Shown here piece by piece: positions 1 through 7,264 of a stretch of 64,000 nucleotides of DNA (its first letter is position 1; every line of letters begins with the position of its first letter). This stretch comes from Acidobacteria subdivision 2 bacterium RH1 MAG20 (GTDB lineage: Bacteria; Acidobacteriota; Terriglobia; Terriglobales; Acidobacteriaceae): positions 32,473 through 96,472 of the forward strand of contig NFUO01000098.1 of assembly GCA_002197545.1 (NCBI GenBank), written 5' to 3'. Under the pieces are notes generated by a model. It made no database searches. It had not been told where the DNA came from and saw only the letters and a list, made by a program, of their open reading frames with translations. Position numbers and translations under genes: made by a program.

Positions 1-423
1 TTGCTGGTGCGCGGACTGGAGCCCAGCGAGATCGTCTCCCTCACCACCGACATGCGCATCGTTCCGAATCCGAAGAAGAAGAACGAGCTGGTGGAAGAGC
101 CGGACTACGATCTCCAGATTCTCTCGCCGCCACAAGGGCAGACGGAGCATACGCTTCGCGTCATCCATATCAGCCGGGTCAATATGCTGCCCTACCAGCA
201 GGACATCTACGACGACGAAGGCAAGATCGCCACGCAGGCCGTCTACAGCAACTACCAGAACTTTGGCGATGTCCGGTTTCCCACCAGGATCGTCATCACC
301 CGCCCCATCGACCAGTACAGCCTCACCGTAAACATCACCAAGCTGACGCTGAACGAGAAACTCGACAACGACCAGTTCGAGCTGAAGATTCCCGACACCG
401 TTCCCATCCAGAAGATGAACTAA
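1..423 (+). CDS. C-terminal part of a LolA-like outer-membrane lipoprotein-sorting family protein (5' partial)
   Basis: The reading frame is open from the first base and ends at a TAA, so the N-terminus lies outside the window. The visible 140 residues alternate short polar and beta-type segments and end in a pattern (FPTRIVITRP, then SLTVNITKLTLNEKL, then DQFELKIP) typical of the last strands of LolA/LppX-like half-barrels, where a lipoprotein or lipid-anchor carrier closes. No catalytic residues are expected in this family. The substrate cannot be inferred. The next gene is 137 bases downstream on the same strand, with no obvious link. The family call comes from the overall pattern only and is moderate; a general DUF4292-like periplasmic protein is the main alternative. 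Confidence 0.55.
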   Translation: MLVRGLEPSEIVSLTTDMRIVPNPKKKNELVEEPDYDLQILSPPQGQTEHTLRVIHISRVNMLPYQQDIYDDEGKIATQAVYSNYQNFGDVRFPTRIVITRPIDQYSLTVNITKLTLNEKLDNDQFELKIPDTVPIQKMN

Positions 424-560
424 AGCGTTTTTAATGTTTCTGTGAAGGCAAAGGAGCACGTCATCTCGGTCCTGAGCGCTTCCATGGAAACGAAGCCGAA
501 CGGGCTTGCGCCTCTGCTGATGACAGTGGGTGTCAGGATAGGAGAGTTACGATTGGAGCC

Positions 561-1253
561 ATGGCTACGCACTTTTCAAATGAGGCCCTGAAATTTCTAC
601 GCGGACTAAAGCGCAACAACGATCGCGAGTGGTTTGCCGCGCGTAAAGATGTCTATGAGCGCGAGTTGAAGGCGCCGATGCTTGCGCTGGTTGCCGAAGT
701 GAATGACGCAATGATCGAATTTGCTCCGGAGAATGTCAGGGCTCCGCAGAAGGCGATGATGCGCATCTATCGCGACATTCGCTTCAGCAAGGACAAGCGG
801 CCTTACAAGATTCATCAGGCGGCGTGGTGGGCGCGGCAGGGGCTGGAGAAGACCTCGGGCGGCGGTTTTTATTTCGACGTAAGCGGGACCGAGGTGACCA
901 TCGCCGCAGGCGTGTTTATGCCCGAGCGCGAGCAGTTGCTGGCGATCCGTCGCCACCTGGTGGAGCACCATGCGGAGCTGCGGCAGTTGCTGGCAGGGAA
1001 AAAGCTGAAGAAGGCGATGCAGGAGATCGATGGCTTGCGGCTGACGCGTCCGCCAAAGGGGTTTGCCGTGGACGGCCCCGCGATGGACCTCTTGCTGTGC
1101 AAGCAGTGGGGTGTGATAGCAAGGTTGCCGGCAGAGTTTGCGACAAGGCCATCGCTGGTGAAGGACGTAGTGGCGCGGTTCAAGCTGGCGGCCCCGATGG
1201 TGGCGCTGCTCAACGCTCCACTGATTGCGAAGCCACGCAAGCCACTGTTCTAA
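561..1253 (+). CDS. DUF2461 family protein
   Basis: This 230-residue protein matches the DUF2461 (TIGR02453) family in length and layout. It opens with a FLRGLKRNNDREWF segment, followed by a conserved middle with RIYRDIRFSKDKRPYK and a G-rich FYFDVSG stretch; these are the hallmark blocks of the family. Its biochemical function is unknown. There is no signal peptide, so it should be cytoplasmic. The ATG at 561 follows a GGAG only 3-4 bases away, with a better placed AGGAG further upstream, so the start is likely but not certain. It ends just before an R3-type repeat. Family membership is firm; nothing supports a specific role. Confidence 0.85.
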   Translation: MATHFSNEALKFLRGLKRNNDREWFAARKDVYERELKAPMLALVAEVNDAMIEFAPENVRAPQKAMMRIYRDIRFSKDKRPYKIHQAAWWARQGLEKTSGGGFYFDVSGTEVTIAAGVFMPEREQLLAIRRHLVEHHAELRQLLAGKKLKKAMQEIDGLRLTRPPKGFAVDGPAMDLLLCKQWGVIARLPAEFATRPSLVKDVVARFKLAAPMVALLNAPLIAKPRKPLF

Positions 1254-1262
1254 ACCGAAATA

Positions 1263-1452
1263 CTTAACACCGATTTCCACTCATCGACGCTGATTTAAAA
1301 ACAGAGACCGACTACGGATCAACGCGGATAGGCACGGATTTTAAAGAGAAAATGGATTGCTCTGGCCCTCGTTTTGTCCGTGTTCATCTGCATTGATCCG
1401 TGGTCGACTTGTCGGCTTTAAATCGGTGCCATCGGTGGAAATCGGTGTTAAG
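1263..1452. repeat. R3-type inverted-repeat element
   Basis: The two ends are inverted copies of each other: CTTAACACCGATTTCCAC at the left and its reverse complement at the right. A second, inner pair is built on CGGATCAACGCGGA and ATCCGTGGTCGAC. Related copies lie at 6176-6456, 7136-7225 and 9237-9266. The remainder of the 1254-1718 gap (1453-1718) holds an A-rich tract at about 1480-1550 and the leader of the HU gene, with no supported gene. Confidence 0.8.
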
Positions 1453-1718
1453 TTTTTAGTGTTTTTGGGCTGAAATTGAGCAAAAATGAACCAAAAACCG
1501 AACAAAACCCATAAAAACCGTAAAAAACCTGTGGAAACCTAAGAAATCGTATTGACAAAGCGTTTGAAAAGGCTGAAGGTGAATTGCGGTACGGTTCTCC
1601 GCACCCGCATGAACATTGATGATCGCGCATCCTTTGAAGGGATGAATTCTCATTCGATTTCAGGCGGGGATGGCGAGCGGGCCCGGAAATTTATTTTGAA
1701 CGCAAGAAGGAGCAATAC

Positions 1719-2015
1719 ATGGCAAAGGGAATGACAAAGACAGCACTGGTACGCCACATGGCGGAGAAGCTCGAGATCACCAACAAGCAGGCCGCCGCCG
1801 GCCTCGAACTGCTCGCCGAGACCGCGGTGAAAGAGACCAAGAAGAATGGCGAGTTCACCATTCCCGGCATCGGCAAGCTGGTGAAGGCAGAGCGCAAGGC
1901 CCGCCTCGGCCGCAACCCCCAGACCGGCGAGACCATCAAGATCAAGGCCAAGACCGTGGTCAAGTTCCGCGTGGCCAAGGTCGCGAAGGACACCATCGCG
2001 CCCGCCAAGAAGTAG
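1719..2015 (+). CDS. HU family DNA-binding protein
   Basis: This small basic protein (98 residues) has the full HU/IHF pattern: an N-terminal helical part (TKTALVRHMAEKLEI), the NGEFTIPGIGKLVKAERKARLGRNP segment that forms the DNA-embracing beta arm, the conserved QTGETIKIKAKTVVKFRVAK strand, and a lysine-rich end. HU proteins bind and bend DNA as dimers and organise the nucleoid. The N-terminus carries a few extra residues (AKGM) compared with E. coli HU. The start ATG is preceded by AAGAAGGAG at good spacing. The gene stands alone, with a long A-rich leader and a probable terminator directly after it. Confidence 0.93.
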   Translation: MAKGMTKTALVRHMAEKLEITNKQAAAGLELLAETAVKETKKNGEFTIPGIGKLVKAERKARLGRNPQTGETIKIKAKTVVKFRVAKVAKDTIAPAKK

Positions 2016-2039
2016 TCTTTGCTGCGCTGAAGTCTCAAC

Positions 2040-2081
2040 GCCCGCTGTGTCCTGGCCATTGCCGGGCGCGGTGGGCTTTTT
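2040..2081 (+). terminator. probable intrinsic terminator after the HU gene
   Basis: GCCCGC pairs with GCGGTGGGC (one bulge) across a GC-rich loop and is followed by TTTTT. It lies 25 bases after the HU stop codon. Confidence 0.6.
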
Positions 2082-2104
2082 CGTCTCACGAAAAACTTAA
2101 GACC

Positions 2105-2217
2105 CTCTGATTGAGTCCGATTTGTTAAGGGCACGGCTTCAGCCGTGCCGCAAGCGGTTTGCCTGTTATGCGGCTTTAGCCGCTGAGGGAATCCTCAGGA
2201 ACTAAATCAGACCTTCT
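2105..2217. repeat. R2-type element (TCTGATTNAGT ends, scp-like GGCTTCAGCC hairpins)
   Basis: The element starts CTCTGATTGAGTCC and ends GGAACTAAATCAGA, an imperfect inverted pair. Inside are two hairpins, GGCACGGCTTCAGCCGTGCC and GCGGCTTTAGCCGC. The same architecture, in the other orientation, is found at 31770-31886 and 15437-15558. Confidence 0.75.
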
Positions 2218-2306
2218 CTAACACCCGATCGCCTCAGCGCCCATTGCTCTTAAGTATTTGCAGCGGCATAAACATGCTTGACGCACCAGCGGGTGACACT
2301 ACTTGG

Positions 2307-2768
2307 CTAACCGGCGTGGATGTGGAGCACGATTCCTGCATGCTTATACCTAGCCCACACATCTTTTTCATCCCAACCCGTCGGCGTCTTTGAGCGAAGC
2401 CCGTGATTGTTGAGGCGTGCGTCTTCGTCCCTCGTAATGACGGCACCTTTGCAATATGACGCCAGCAGTTGATTTACCGAACTTGTTGTTACAATGGGGA
2501 GTCGTAGCAAGCGCTGAATCACGATACTCTTTGGAATTATGTGTTCGTGAACCAGCATATTTTGCTGACCCCGAATCTCCCATGCTGCGTCCGACCAGTG
2601 TTCACACCCATCGTATTTTCCTTCAAATTCGGTCCAGACCCAGGTTGCCTCACTAAGCACGGCATATTTGGTCCCATAGTGAAGGCTTGAGTTCAAAACA
2701 AAAGCGATGTCACTGCAAAGTTCACTCTTCGTCCGAAACCGCGGATTCTTGTTCGCTATTTTTGGCAT
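2307..2768 (-). CDS. conserved protein of unknown function with an HEHxxPK motif
   Basis: The 153-residue product has no signal peptide or membrane segment. Its composition is natural for a protein: WVWTEFEGKYDGCEHWS, then LVHEHIIPKSIVIQRLL, then CKGAVITRDEDARLNNHGL, and RYKHAGI near the end. The His-Glu-His-x-x-Pro-Lys core followed by a late Thr-Arg-Asp-Glu-Asp block looks like a compact conserved domain, perhaps an enzyme or nucleic-acid binding protein, but I cannot name a family. An AGGAA lies about 12 bases before the ATG. It sits alone between an R2 repeat and the convergently unrelated methyltransferase gene, and its base composition is lower in GC than its neighbours, which may suggest transfer. 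Confidence 0.65.
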   Translation of the reverse strand: MPKIANKNPRFRTKSELCSDIAFVLNSSLHYGTKYAVLSEATWVWTEFEGKYDGCEHWSDAAWEIRGQQNMLVHEHIIPKSIVIQRLLRLPIVTTSSVNQLLASYCKGAVITRDEDARLNNHGLRSKTPTGWDEKDVWARYKHAGIVLHIHAG

Positions 2769-2827
2769 CGATGCCCGTTCCTATGACGCTGGAAGTCTAT
2801 TACGCATGGTGAGGCAAGTATATATAT

Positions 2828-3556
2828 TTATGCCTTTGCAGCTCTTGGCAAAACCGCCCGCACGATCAGCAGCAGGCCCAGCGAGACGATGACTCCCTGC
2901 ATGATGAGGAAGGAGTTGTAGCGCCAGCCCACGGCGAGGAAGGTGACCGCGACTCCCCACATGTAGATTTCGCTGAGAAACGCGATGGGCCAATGGGCTG
3001 TGGCGTCGGAGGAAGGCACTCGCGATGTCAGCGCGGGGAAGAGGCGCGGGACCTTCGCGCAATAGGTCCGGTAGGGTTCGCCGACGGTGCGAGTGAGGAA
3101 GGCTTCTTCGATGCTGATGAGTCGGAGTTCAAAGAGGCCGATGGCAATGACAGTGAAGACGGCTCCGCTGGGCGGCATGAGCAGCGCGAGGGCCAGCATG
3201 TGGATGAAGAGGCCGGCATAGAGCGGGTTGCGAAGATGGCGATAAGGCCCGGCGGCGACGATGCGGTCGCCGCGCAGCGACGAGTCGCGAACGATCGAGG
3301 CCCCAAGGTAGGCGGCCGCCCAGGTGCGCAGCGAGGCCGCGGCGAGAGCGCAGAGCGTCCCAAGAATGAGCAGCGTGATGGTGGCGGCATTGAAGCTGAG
3401 CCAGTGGTAACGCGTGGGCCACGCTGCCAGGAACAGCCAGGTTGTCAGGCCCCGGTCGAAGGAGAGATAGCGGTCCCACGGAGCGTTGAAACCCAGGACA
3501 AGGATGACCGCGTGAATAAAAAAACGGAAACGAAACTCTAGTGACTGTGCTTTCAT
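2828..3556 (-). CDS. isoprenylcysteine carboxyl methyltransferase-like membrane methyltransferase
   Basis: This 242-residue integral membrane protein has about five hydrophobic spans. It carries the ICMT/PEMT family signature in the middle, GPYRHLRNPLYAGLF, where the RHPxY-type motif binds S-adenosylmethionine, followed by hydrophobic helices and an EEAFLxxxxGxxYxxYxxxVPRLFP block that closes the active site. Family members methylate lipids or prenylated or small thiol substrates at the membrane; the substrate here is unknown. The reading frame is open further upstream, but the ATG at 3556 fits the first membrane helix and the upstream part is R1/R2 repeat DNA, so the shorter form is preferred. 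It is transcribed towards its own 3' gap, with parB upstream on the same strand. Confidence 0.85.
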   Translation of the reverse strand: MKAQSLEFRFRFFIHAVILVLGFNAPWDRYLSFDRGLTTWLFLAAWPTRYHWLSFNAATITLLILGTLCALAAASLRTWAAAYLGASIVRDSSLRGDRIVAAGPYRHLRNPLYAGLFIHMLALALLMPPSGAVFTVIAIGLFELRLISIEEAFLTRTVGEPYRTYCAKVPRLFPALTSRVPSSDATAHWPIAFLSEIYMWGVAVTFLAVGWRYNSFLIMQGVIVSLGLLLIVRAVLPRAAKA

Positions 3557-3590
3557 CGGTATGTCGTCGCTTTCTGTTCTTTTAGAAAAT

Positions 3591-3660
3591 CTCTGATTAA
3601 GTTCGGTCGTTATGGGTGAACTTCGGTTTGTTAAGGGCACGGCTTCAGCCGTGCCGCAAA
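3591..3660. repeat. partial R2-type element
   Basis: One terminal motif, CTCTGATTAAGTTC, and one hairpin, GGCACGGCTTCAGCCGTGCC, are present; the second end is missing because an R1 copy follows directly. Confidence 0.6.
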
Positions 3661-3677
3661 CGTCCGCTTCCCAACCC

Positions 3678-3766
3678 ACGTCATCTCGACCGGGGACGCG
3701 GGGTCCCCGACGAGCTTGCTCGTTGGGGTGCAAGCGAAGCGCAGTGGAGAGACCCCTGTATTTGCC
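3678..3766 (-). repeat. R1-type interspersed repeat
   Basis: Read on the minus strand the unit runs from AAATACAGGGGTCTCTCCAC through a variable GC-rich hairpin to GGTCGAGATGACGT. The same unit is found more than a dozen times in this window. Confidence 0.8.
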
Positions 3767-3808
3767 TTCCGTTCGGACCCAGCAAAGATCTGTCACTATG
3801 AAAAACCG

Positions 3809-4735
3809 CTATTTATCCTCGCCGCCCAGCGCAGTAAGGATGGCGTCAAAGTCTTCAAGGCCGGAATACTCAATAATGACGCGGCCTTTGCCCTTCTTGT
3901 CTTCGATCATAACCTTGAGGCCAAGGTTGCGGCGGAGACGATCTGCCGCTTCCTTCACGTTGGGATCGATGTCGGGCTTGGGCTTATCTGCTTTCTTTTG
4001 TTTGTTTTCCGGGTTGATCAGGTCCTGGACATAGGTCTCGGTCTGGCGGACGGAGAGAGAAAGCGCGATCACTTTTTGAGCAGCGGACGCCATTAATTCT
4101 GCTGAGTCCAGGGCCAGCAAGCTCCGAGCGTGGCCAAAGCTGAGTTCGCCGGACTCAACTTTGTGCTGGACCGTATCCGGTAAACGCAACAAACGAAGGA
4201 AGTTAGCCACGCTGGCGCGGTCTTTTCCGGTGCGCGTGGCCATCTGCTCCTGGGTGAGCTGGAACTGCTGGCTAAGTCGCTGAAAAGCCCGGGCTTGCTC
4301 CATCGGGTTGAGGTCGGCGCGCTGAAGGTTTTCAACGATGGTCATCTCAAGTGTCTGTTCATCAGACGCTTGGCGGACGATGGCGGGGATGGTCGACTTG
4401 CCGACGCGGCGGCTGGCCAGCCAGCGGCGTTCGCCTGCGATGAGCTGGTAGTGAGGCTGGCCCGTGGGGTTGCTGATGGGCCGGACGAGAATAGGTTGCA
4501 CGACTCCCGTAGCGGCGATCGAGGCGGCCAGCTCGGCAAGCTGAGAGTCGTCGAAACGAGTCCGCGTCTGGAAGGGGTTGCGCTCGATCTCATCCAGAGG
4601 GATCTCCAGCGGCTTTCCACCTGGTTCTACGACAGTTGCGGCGATCTGAGGAACGACCGCCGGTCGAGGCGGCAGGAGGGATTCGAGCCCTTTACCAAGG
4701 GCGCGGCGTTTGGGATCGTGAGTAGCGGTTGGCAT
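3809..4735 (-). CDS. parB: chromosome partition protein ParB
   Basis: The 308-residue product is a standard-length ParB, the CTP-hydrolysing DNA clamp that loads at parS and spreads to organise the origin region. The N-terminus (RRALGKGLESLLP) resembles the ParA-stimulating segment. It is followed by the ParB/Srx CTPase domain, with GERRWLASRR at about residues 100-110 and ENLQRADLNPMEQA at about 135-148, then the helix-turn-helix (LTQEQMATRTGKDRASVANFLRLLRLP) that reads parS, and a C-terminal dimerisation domain after a lysine-rich linker. The parA gene lies 285 bases upstream on the same strand, separated by repeats, and four parS sites lie further upstream. This is a confident assignment. 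Confidence 0.96.
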   Translation of the reverse strand: MPTATHDPKRRALGKGLESLLPPRPAVVPQIAATVVEPGGKPLEIPLDEIERNPFQTRTRFDDSQLAELAASIAATGVVQPILVRPISNPTGQPHYQLIAGERRWLASRRVGKSTIPAIVRQASDEQTLEMTIVENLQRADLNPMEQARAFQRLSQQFQLTQEQMATRTGKDRASVANFLRLLRLPDTVQHKVESGELSFGHARSLLALDSAELMASAAQKVIALSLSVRQTETYVQDLINPENKQKKADKPKPDIDPNVKEAADRLRRNLGLKVMIEDKKGKGRVIIEYSGLEDFDAILTALGGEDK

Positions 4736-4842
4736 GTTCTATACGCTTTCTGTTGGGCATTCATCTTTGAGTACGCTGAATTCTAAAAATACGCCGGGTT
4801 CTGAAACTGCTGAACTGAGGCTGCTGAAAACCCTAGCTTTGC

Positions 4843-5012
4843 TTAAGGGCACGACTTTAGCCGTGCCATAAAACCAAGGGCCAAAGGCCCGTCCTATACC
4901 AGCCTGGGGTAAACCGGGGTCCCCAATGTGCGCGCTTTTTGCTCATTGGGGTGGAACGCCCCAGGTAATCTTTCGACACGAGATCAAGGGCTGATAGCCC
5001 GTCCTATACTTC
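4843..5012. repeat. composite repeat block between parA and parB
   Basis: The block begins with an R2-like hairpin, GGCACGACTTTAGCCGTGCC, followed by units of a fourth type (CCAAAGGCCCGTCCTATACC and GGCTGATAGCCCGTCCTATAC). A related unit is nested inside the R3 copy near 6260-6350. It fills the gap that would otherwise make parA and parB a tight operon; no gene is visible in it. Confidence 0.65.
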
Positions 5013-5020
5013 ACTGAACT

Positions 5021-5998
5021 TCAAACTTTTGAAGACCGCCAGAAGCGGCCCTTCTTCTCAGGCTGCTGGAACGATTTCAGAGAACTGGCGGCAGCCGCTG
5101 CAGCAGCTTTGCGGCGCTTCTCTTCAGGGCTGGCGATGTTGTTGCGAGTAAGGAGTTCAAGCGCCAGTTCGCGGTAGGCTTCGGCTCCGCGCGATTTAGG
5201 GTCGTAGAGAGAGACCGGCTTGCCATGGCTGGGGGCTTCGGCGAGACGGATGTTGCGAGGGATGCTCGTTTTGAGGAGCTTGTCGGTGAAGAAACCCTTC
5301 AAATTCTCCGACACCTGTTGCGACAGGTTGGTGCGGTCGTCGTACATGGTGAGGAGGACGCCTTCGAGCGCGAGGGTGGCGTTGAAGGACTGAGTGACGC
5401 GATCAAGCGTGGACATCAGCTCGGAGATGCCTTCGAGCGCGAAGTATTCGGCCTGCATGGGGACGAGAAGGCCATCAGCGGCGACGAGGGAGTTGAGCGT
5501 GAGCAGGTCGAGCGCCGGTGGGCAGTCGAGGATGATGAAGGGGTATTTGGTGCGGATGGGTTCGAGCGCGTCGCGGAGACGGTACTCGCGGCGGTCCTGG
5601 CCGACGAGCTCGATATTGGCGCCGATGAGGTTCTTGCTGCCGGGAATGAGGGAGAGGTTCTCGACCTCGGTAGGGACGATCACCTTTTCGACAGCGGCAT
5701 GGCCCATGAGCAGGTCATAGATGCTGAGGCGGCCCTCCTCGTCATCTTTGGGACGGGCGAAGCCAAGACCTCCCGTAGTGTTGGCCTGGGGGTCGCAGTC
5801 GATAAGGAGGGTCTGAAGACCTTCAAGGGCGAGAGCGGCGGCCAGGTTAATGGCGGTGGTGGTTTTACCGACTCCCCCCTTCTGGTTGACGACGGCGAGG
5901 ACCTTGGAGCCGGGGGCTGGCTGGGCTGACTGGGCTGACTGGGCTGATTGCTCAGGGGCGCTTTGCTCGGGCTTATTGGATGGAGGATTTTCGCTCAT
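5021..5998 (-). CDS. parA: chromosome partition ATPase ParA (Soj)
   Basis: ParA is the Walker-type ATPase that forms a gradient on the nucleoid and moves ParB-parS complexes apart. The deviant Walker A motif KGGVGKTT is at residues 40-47, switch I is LIDCDPQANTT, and Walker B is FIILDCPPALDLLT. A variable N-terminal tail of 31 residues carries a short Ser-Ala-Gln tandem repeat, and the C-terminus has an unusual alanine-rich, basic stretch. I chose the ATG at 5998 over an in-frame upstream start at 6070 because the upstream 24 residues look like non-coding sequence overlapping a DnaA-box-like site. The gene follows rsmG on the same strand, as is typical. Confidence 0.95.
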   Translation of the reverse strand: MSENPPSNKPEQSAPEQSAQSAQSAQPAPGSKVLAVVNQKGGVGKTTTAINLAAALALEGLQTLLIDCDPQANTTGGLGFARPKDDEEGRLSIYDLLMGHAAVEKVIVPTEVENLSLIPGSKNLIGANIELVGQDRREYRLRDALEPIRTKYPFIILDCPPALDLLTLNSLVAADGLLVPMQAEYFALEGISELMSTLDRVTQSFNATLALEGVLLTMYDDRTNLSQQVSENLKGFFTDKLLKTSIPRNIRLAEAPSHGKPVSLYDPKSRGAEAYRELALELLTRNNIASPEEKRRKAAAAAAASSLKSFQQPEKKGRFWRSSKV

Positions 5999-6054
5999 GA
6001 GATCGGTAGAAGAAGGGTATCGGGCGGCGGCGAGGGACGCAACGTGATTGTGGT

Positions 6055-6144
6055 TGTGGAGAAGAGCCAATGGCTGTGGAGAACTTGTGGAAGGCAGTTT
6101 TCAGGCCATATCTAGGGGGTTTACGGGCCATGCAGTGTGGAAAA
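6055..6144. promoter_or_regulatory. cluster of DnaA-box-like 9-mers upstream of parA
   Basis: TGTGGAGAA occurs at 6055-6063 and 6075-6083, TGTGGAAGG at 6086-6094, and TGTGGAAAA at 6136-6144. The reverse complement of the classic DnaA box is TGTGGATAA, so three of the four differ from it at a single base. All have the same orientation and lie just before the first parS site. The whole 5999-6481 gap holds these boxes, two parS sites and an R3 element, and no gene. Confidence 0.45.
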
Positions 6145-6148
6145 CTTT

Positions 6149-6164
6149 TGTTCCACGTGGAACA
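6149..6164. promoter_or_regulatory. parS site 1
   Basis: Perfect 16-base palindrome TGTTCCACGTGGAACA, which fits the bacterial parS consensus bound by ParB. It lies 151 bases upstream of the parA start. Confidence 0.92.
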
Positions 6165-6175
6165 ATTTGGAACGA

Positions 6176-6456
6176 CTTAACACCGATCTCCACCGATTTT
6201 AAAGGCAATAAGCGACCACGGATAAGAGCCGGATAAAAGCCACGGATTGAAGCTTGTCTTGAAGCGCCAACGGCGCGTGCTATACCGGCCCAGGGCGTAG
6301 CCATGGGTTGCGATGCCCTCCGTACCGGGGGCTGAAGGCCCGACCTATAGAGTTTCTGGAACACTGTCGAAGGAACCTTTGTATTTCGCCTTTCGCTCTT
6401 AAAATCCGCGCCAATCCGCCTTTGTCCGTGGCCACTTTGGTTTTATCGGTGTTAAG
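6176..6456. repeat. R3-type element with a nested repeat
   Basis: The ends CTTAACACCGAT and ATCGGTGTTAAG are inverted copies, as in the 1263-1452 element. The centre (about 6255-6350) is occupied by a different unit with GGCTGAAGGCCCG and CCTATA, related to the block at 4843-5012, so one repeat appears to have landed inside another. Confidence 0.65.
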
Positions 6457-6465
6457 TTTTTGGAA

Positions 6466-6481
6466 TGTTCCACGTGGAACA
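6466..6481. promoter_or_regulatory. parS site 2
   Basis: A perfect TGTTCCACGTGGAACA, flanked by AA and TT so that the dyad extends to 20 bases (6464-6483). It directly touches the stop codon of rsmG. Confidence 0.92.
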
Positions 6482-7084
6482 TTAAGGGCGTGCGGCTATG
6501 AGAAGAATGCGGTCCTGGGATTCCGGGATAGGTATTTTGGTTTGATTGGGGAAATTGGGCAGAGCAGGCGCGGTCGATGCGCTGGCGAGCAGGAGGAGTT
6601 GGTGAGTGGCCCGGGGTTCTGCGGCGGCCAGCGCGGCGGGCATGTTGTCTACAGCCCTCAAGGTTACGGTGTGGAATTGGTGCGCGGAAGGCAGGGATTC
6701 GGCCCGGTTAGGCCAGACTTCGGTCTTCAAGCTGAGAGTGCGGACGACTTCGCGGAGGAAGGTGGCCTTCTTGTTCTGGGATTCGGCCAGAGTCACTTGG
6801 ATTTCGGGGTGGAAGAGGGCCATGGGGAGGCCGGGAAAGCCTGCTCCTGAGCCTAGATCGAGAAGGGTGTCACAGGAGCCGAGGTGCCGGGCGGCGAAGA
6901 GGCTTTCGCCGAAGTGGCGGCGGACGATCTCTTCAGGATCGCGGATGGAAGTAAGGTTGGTGCGGGCGTTCCACTTGAGGAGCAGGTCGAGATAGGTGGA
7001 GAGCTGGGCTAGAAGGGTAGCCGGAATAACAGGAAGATACGGGGCGAGAAGCTCTGCGATGGCGGGTTCTGAGAGCGTGAGCAT
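6482..7084 (-). CDS. rsmG: 16S rRNA (guanine-527-N7)-methyltransferase RsmG
   Basis: RsmG (GidB) methylates G527 of 16S rRNA with S-adenosylmethionine. The 200-residue product has the expected length. An N-terminal helical region ends in LLLKWNARTNLTSIRDPEEIVRRHFGESL, followed by the SAM-binding LLDLGSGAGFPGLPMAL glycine-rich loop and an ESQNKKATFLREVVR motif that binds the adenine side. Further along, RAVDNM aligns with the conserved RAV block. The ATG at 7084 is the natural start. Association with parA and parB downstream is the classical rsmG-parAB order; mnmG, often next to rsmG, is instead 37 kb away. A parS site lies at each end of the gene. Confidence 0.95.
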   Translation of the reverse strand: MLTLSEPAIAELLAPYLPVIPATLLAQLSTYLDLLLKWNARTNLTSIRDPEEIVRRHFGESLFAARHLGSCDTLLDLGSGAGFPGLPMALFHPEIQVTLAESQNKKATFLREVVRTLSLKTEVWPNRAESLPSAHQFHTVTLRAVDNMPAALAAAEPRATHQLLLLASASTAPALPNFPNQTKIPIPESQDRILLIAARP

Positions 7085-7135
7085 GGGAAGGATCAGTATC
7101 TCAGATGGCTGCTGAAGGGAGACTTACAAGAACGC

Positions 7136-7225
7136 GACCACGGATAAACGCGGATAGTCACGGATTTTAAAGACAACAGACTGCTTTGTTTTTATCCGTG
7201 TTTATCCGCGTCGATCCGTGGTCGA
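7136..7225. repeat. short R3-type inverted repeat
   Basis: GACCACGGATAAACGCGGAT at the left pairs with ATCCGCGTCGATCCGTGGTC at the right, with minor mismatches; this corresponds to the inner arms of the longer R3 elements. It lies between rsmG and parS site 3. Confidence 0.75.
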
Positions 7226-7247
7226 TTTATTGCGGTGAGTCTCTGAT

Positions 7248-7263
7248 TGTTCCACGTGGAACA
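7248..7263. promoter_or_regulatory. parS site 3
   Basis: A perfect TGTTCCACGTGGAACA one base beyond the stop codon of the aldo/keto reductase gene, between that gene and rsmG. Confidence 0.92.
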
Positions 7264-7264
7264 T

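Noticed and set aside
1480..1580. The A-rich tract with TTGACA at 1552-1557 as the HU promoter.
   Set aside because: No acceptable -10 element is visible at 16-18 bases downstream, so the promoter cannot be placed.
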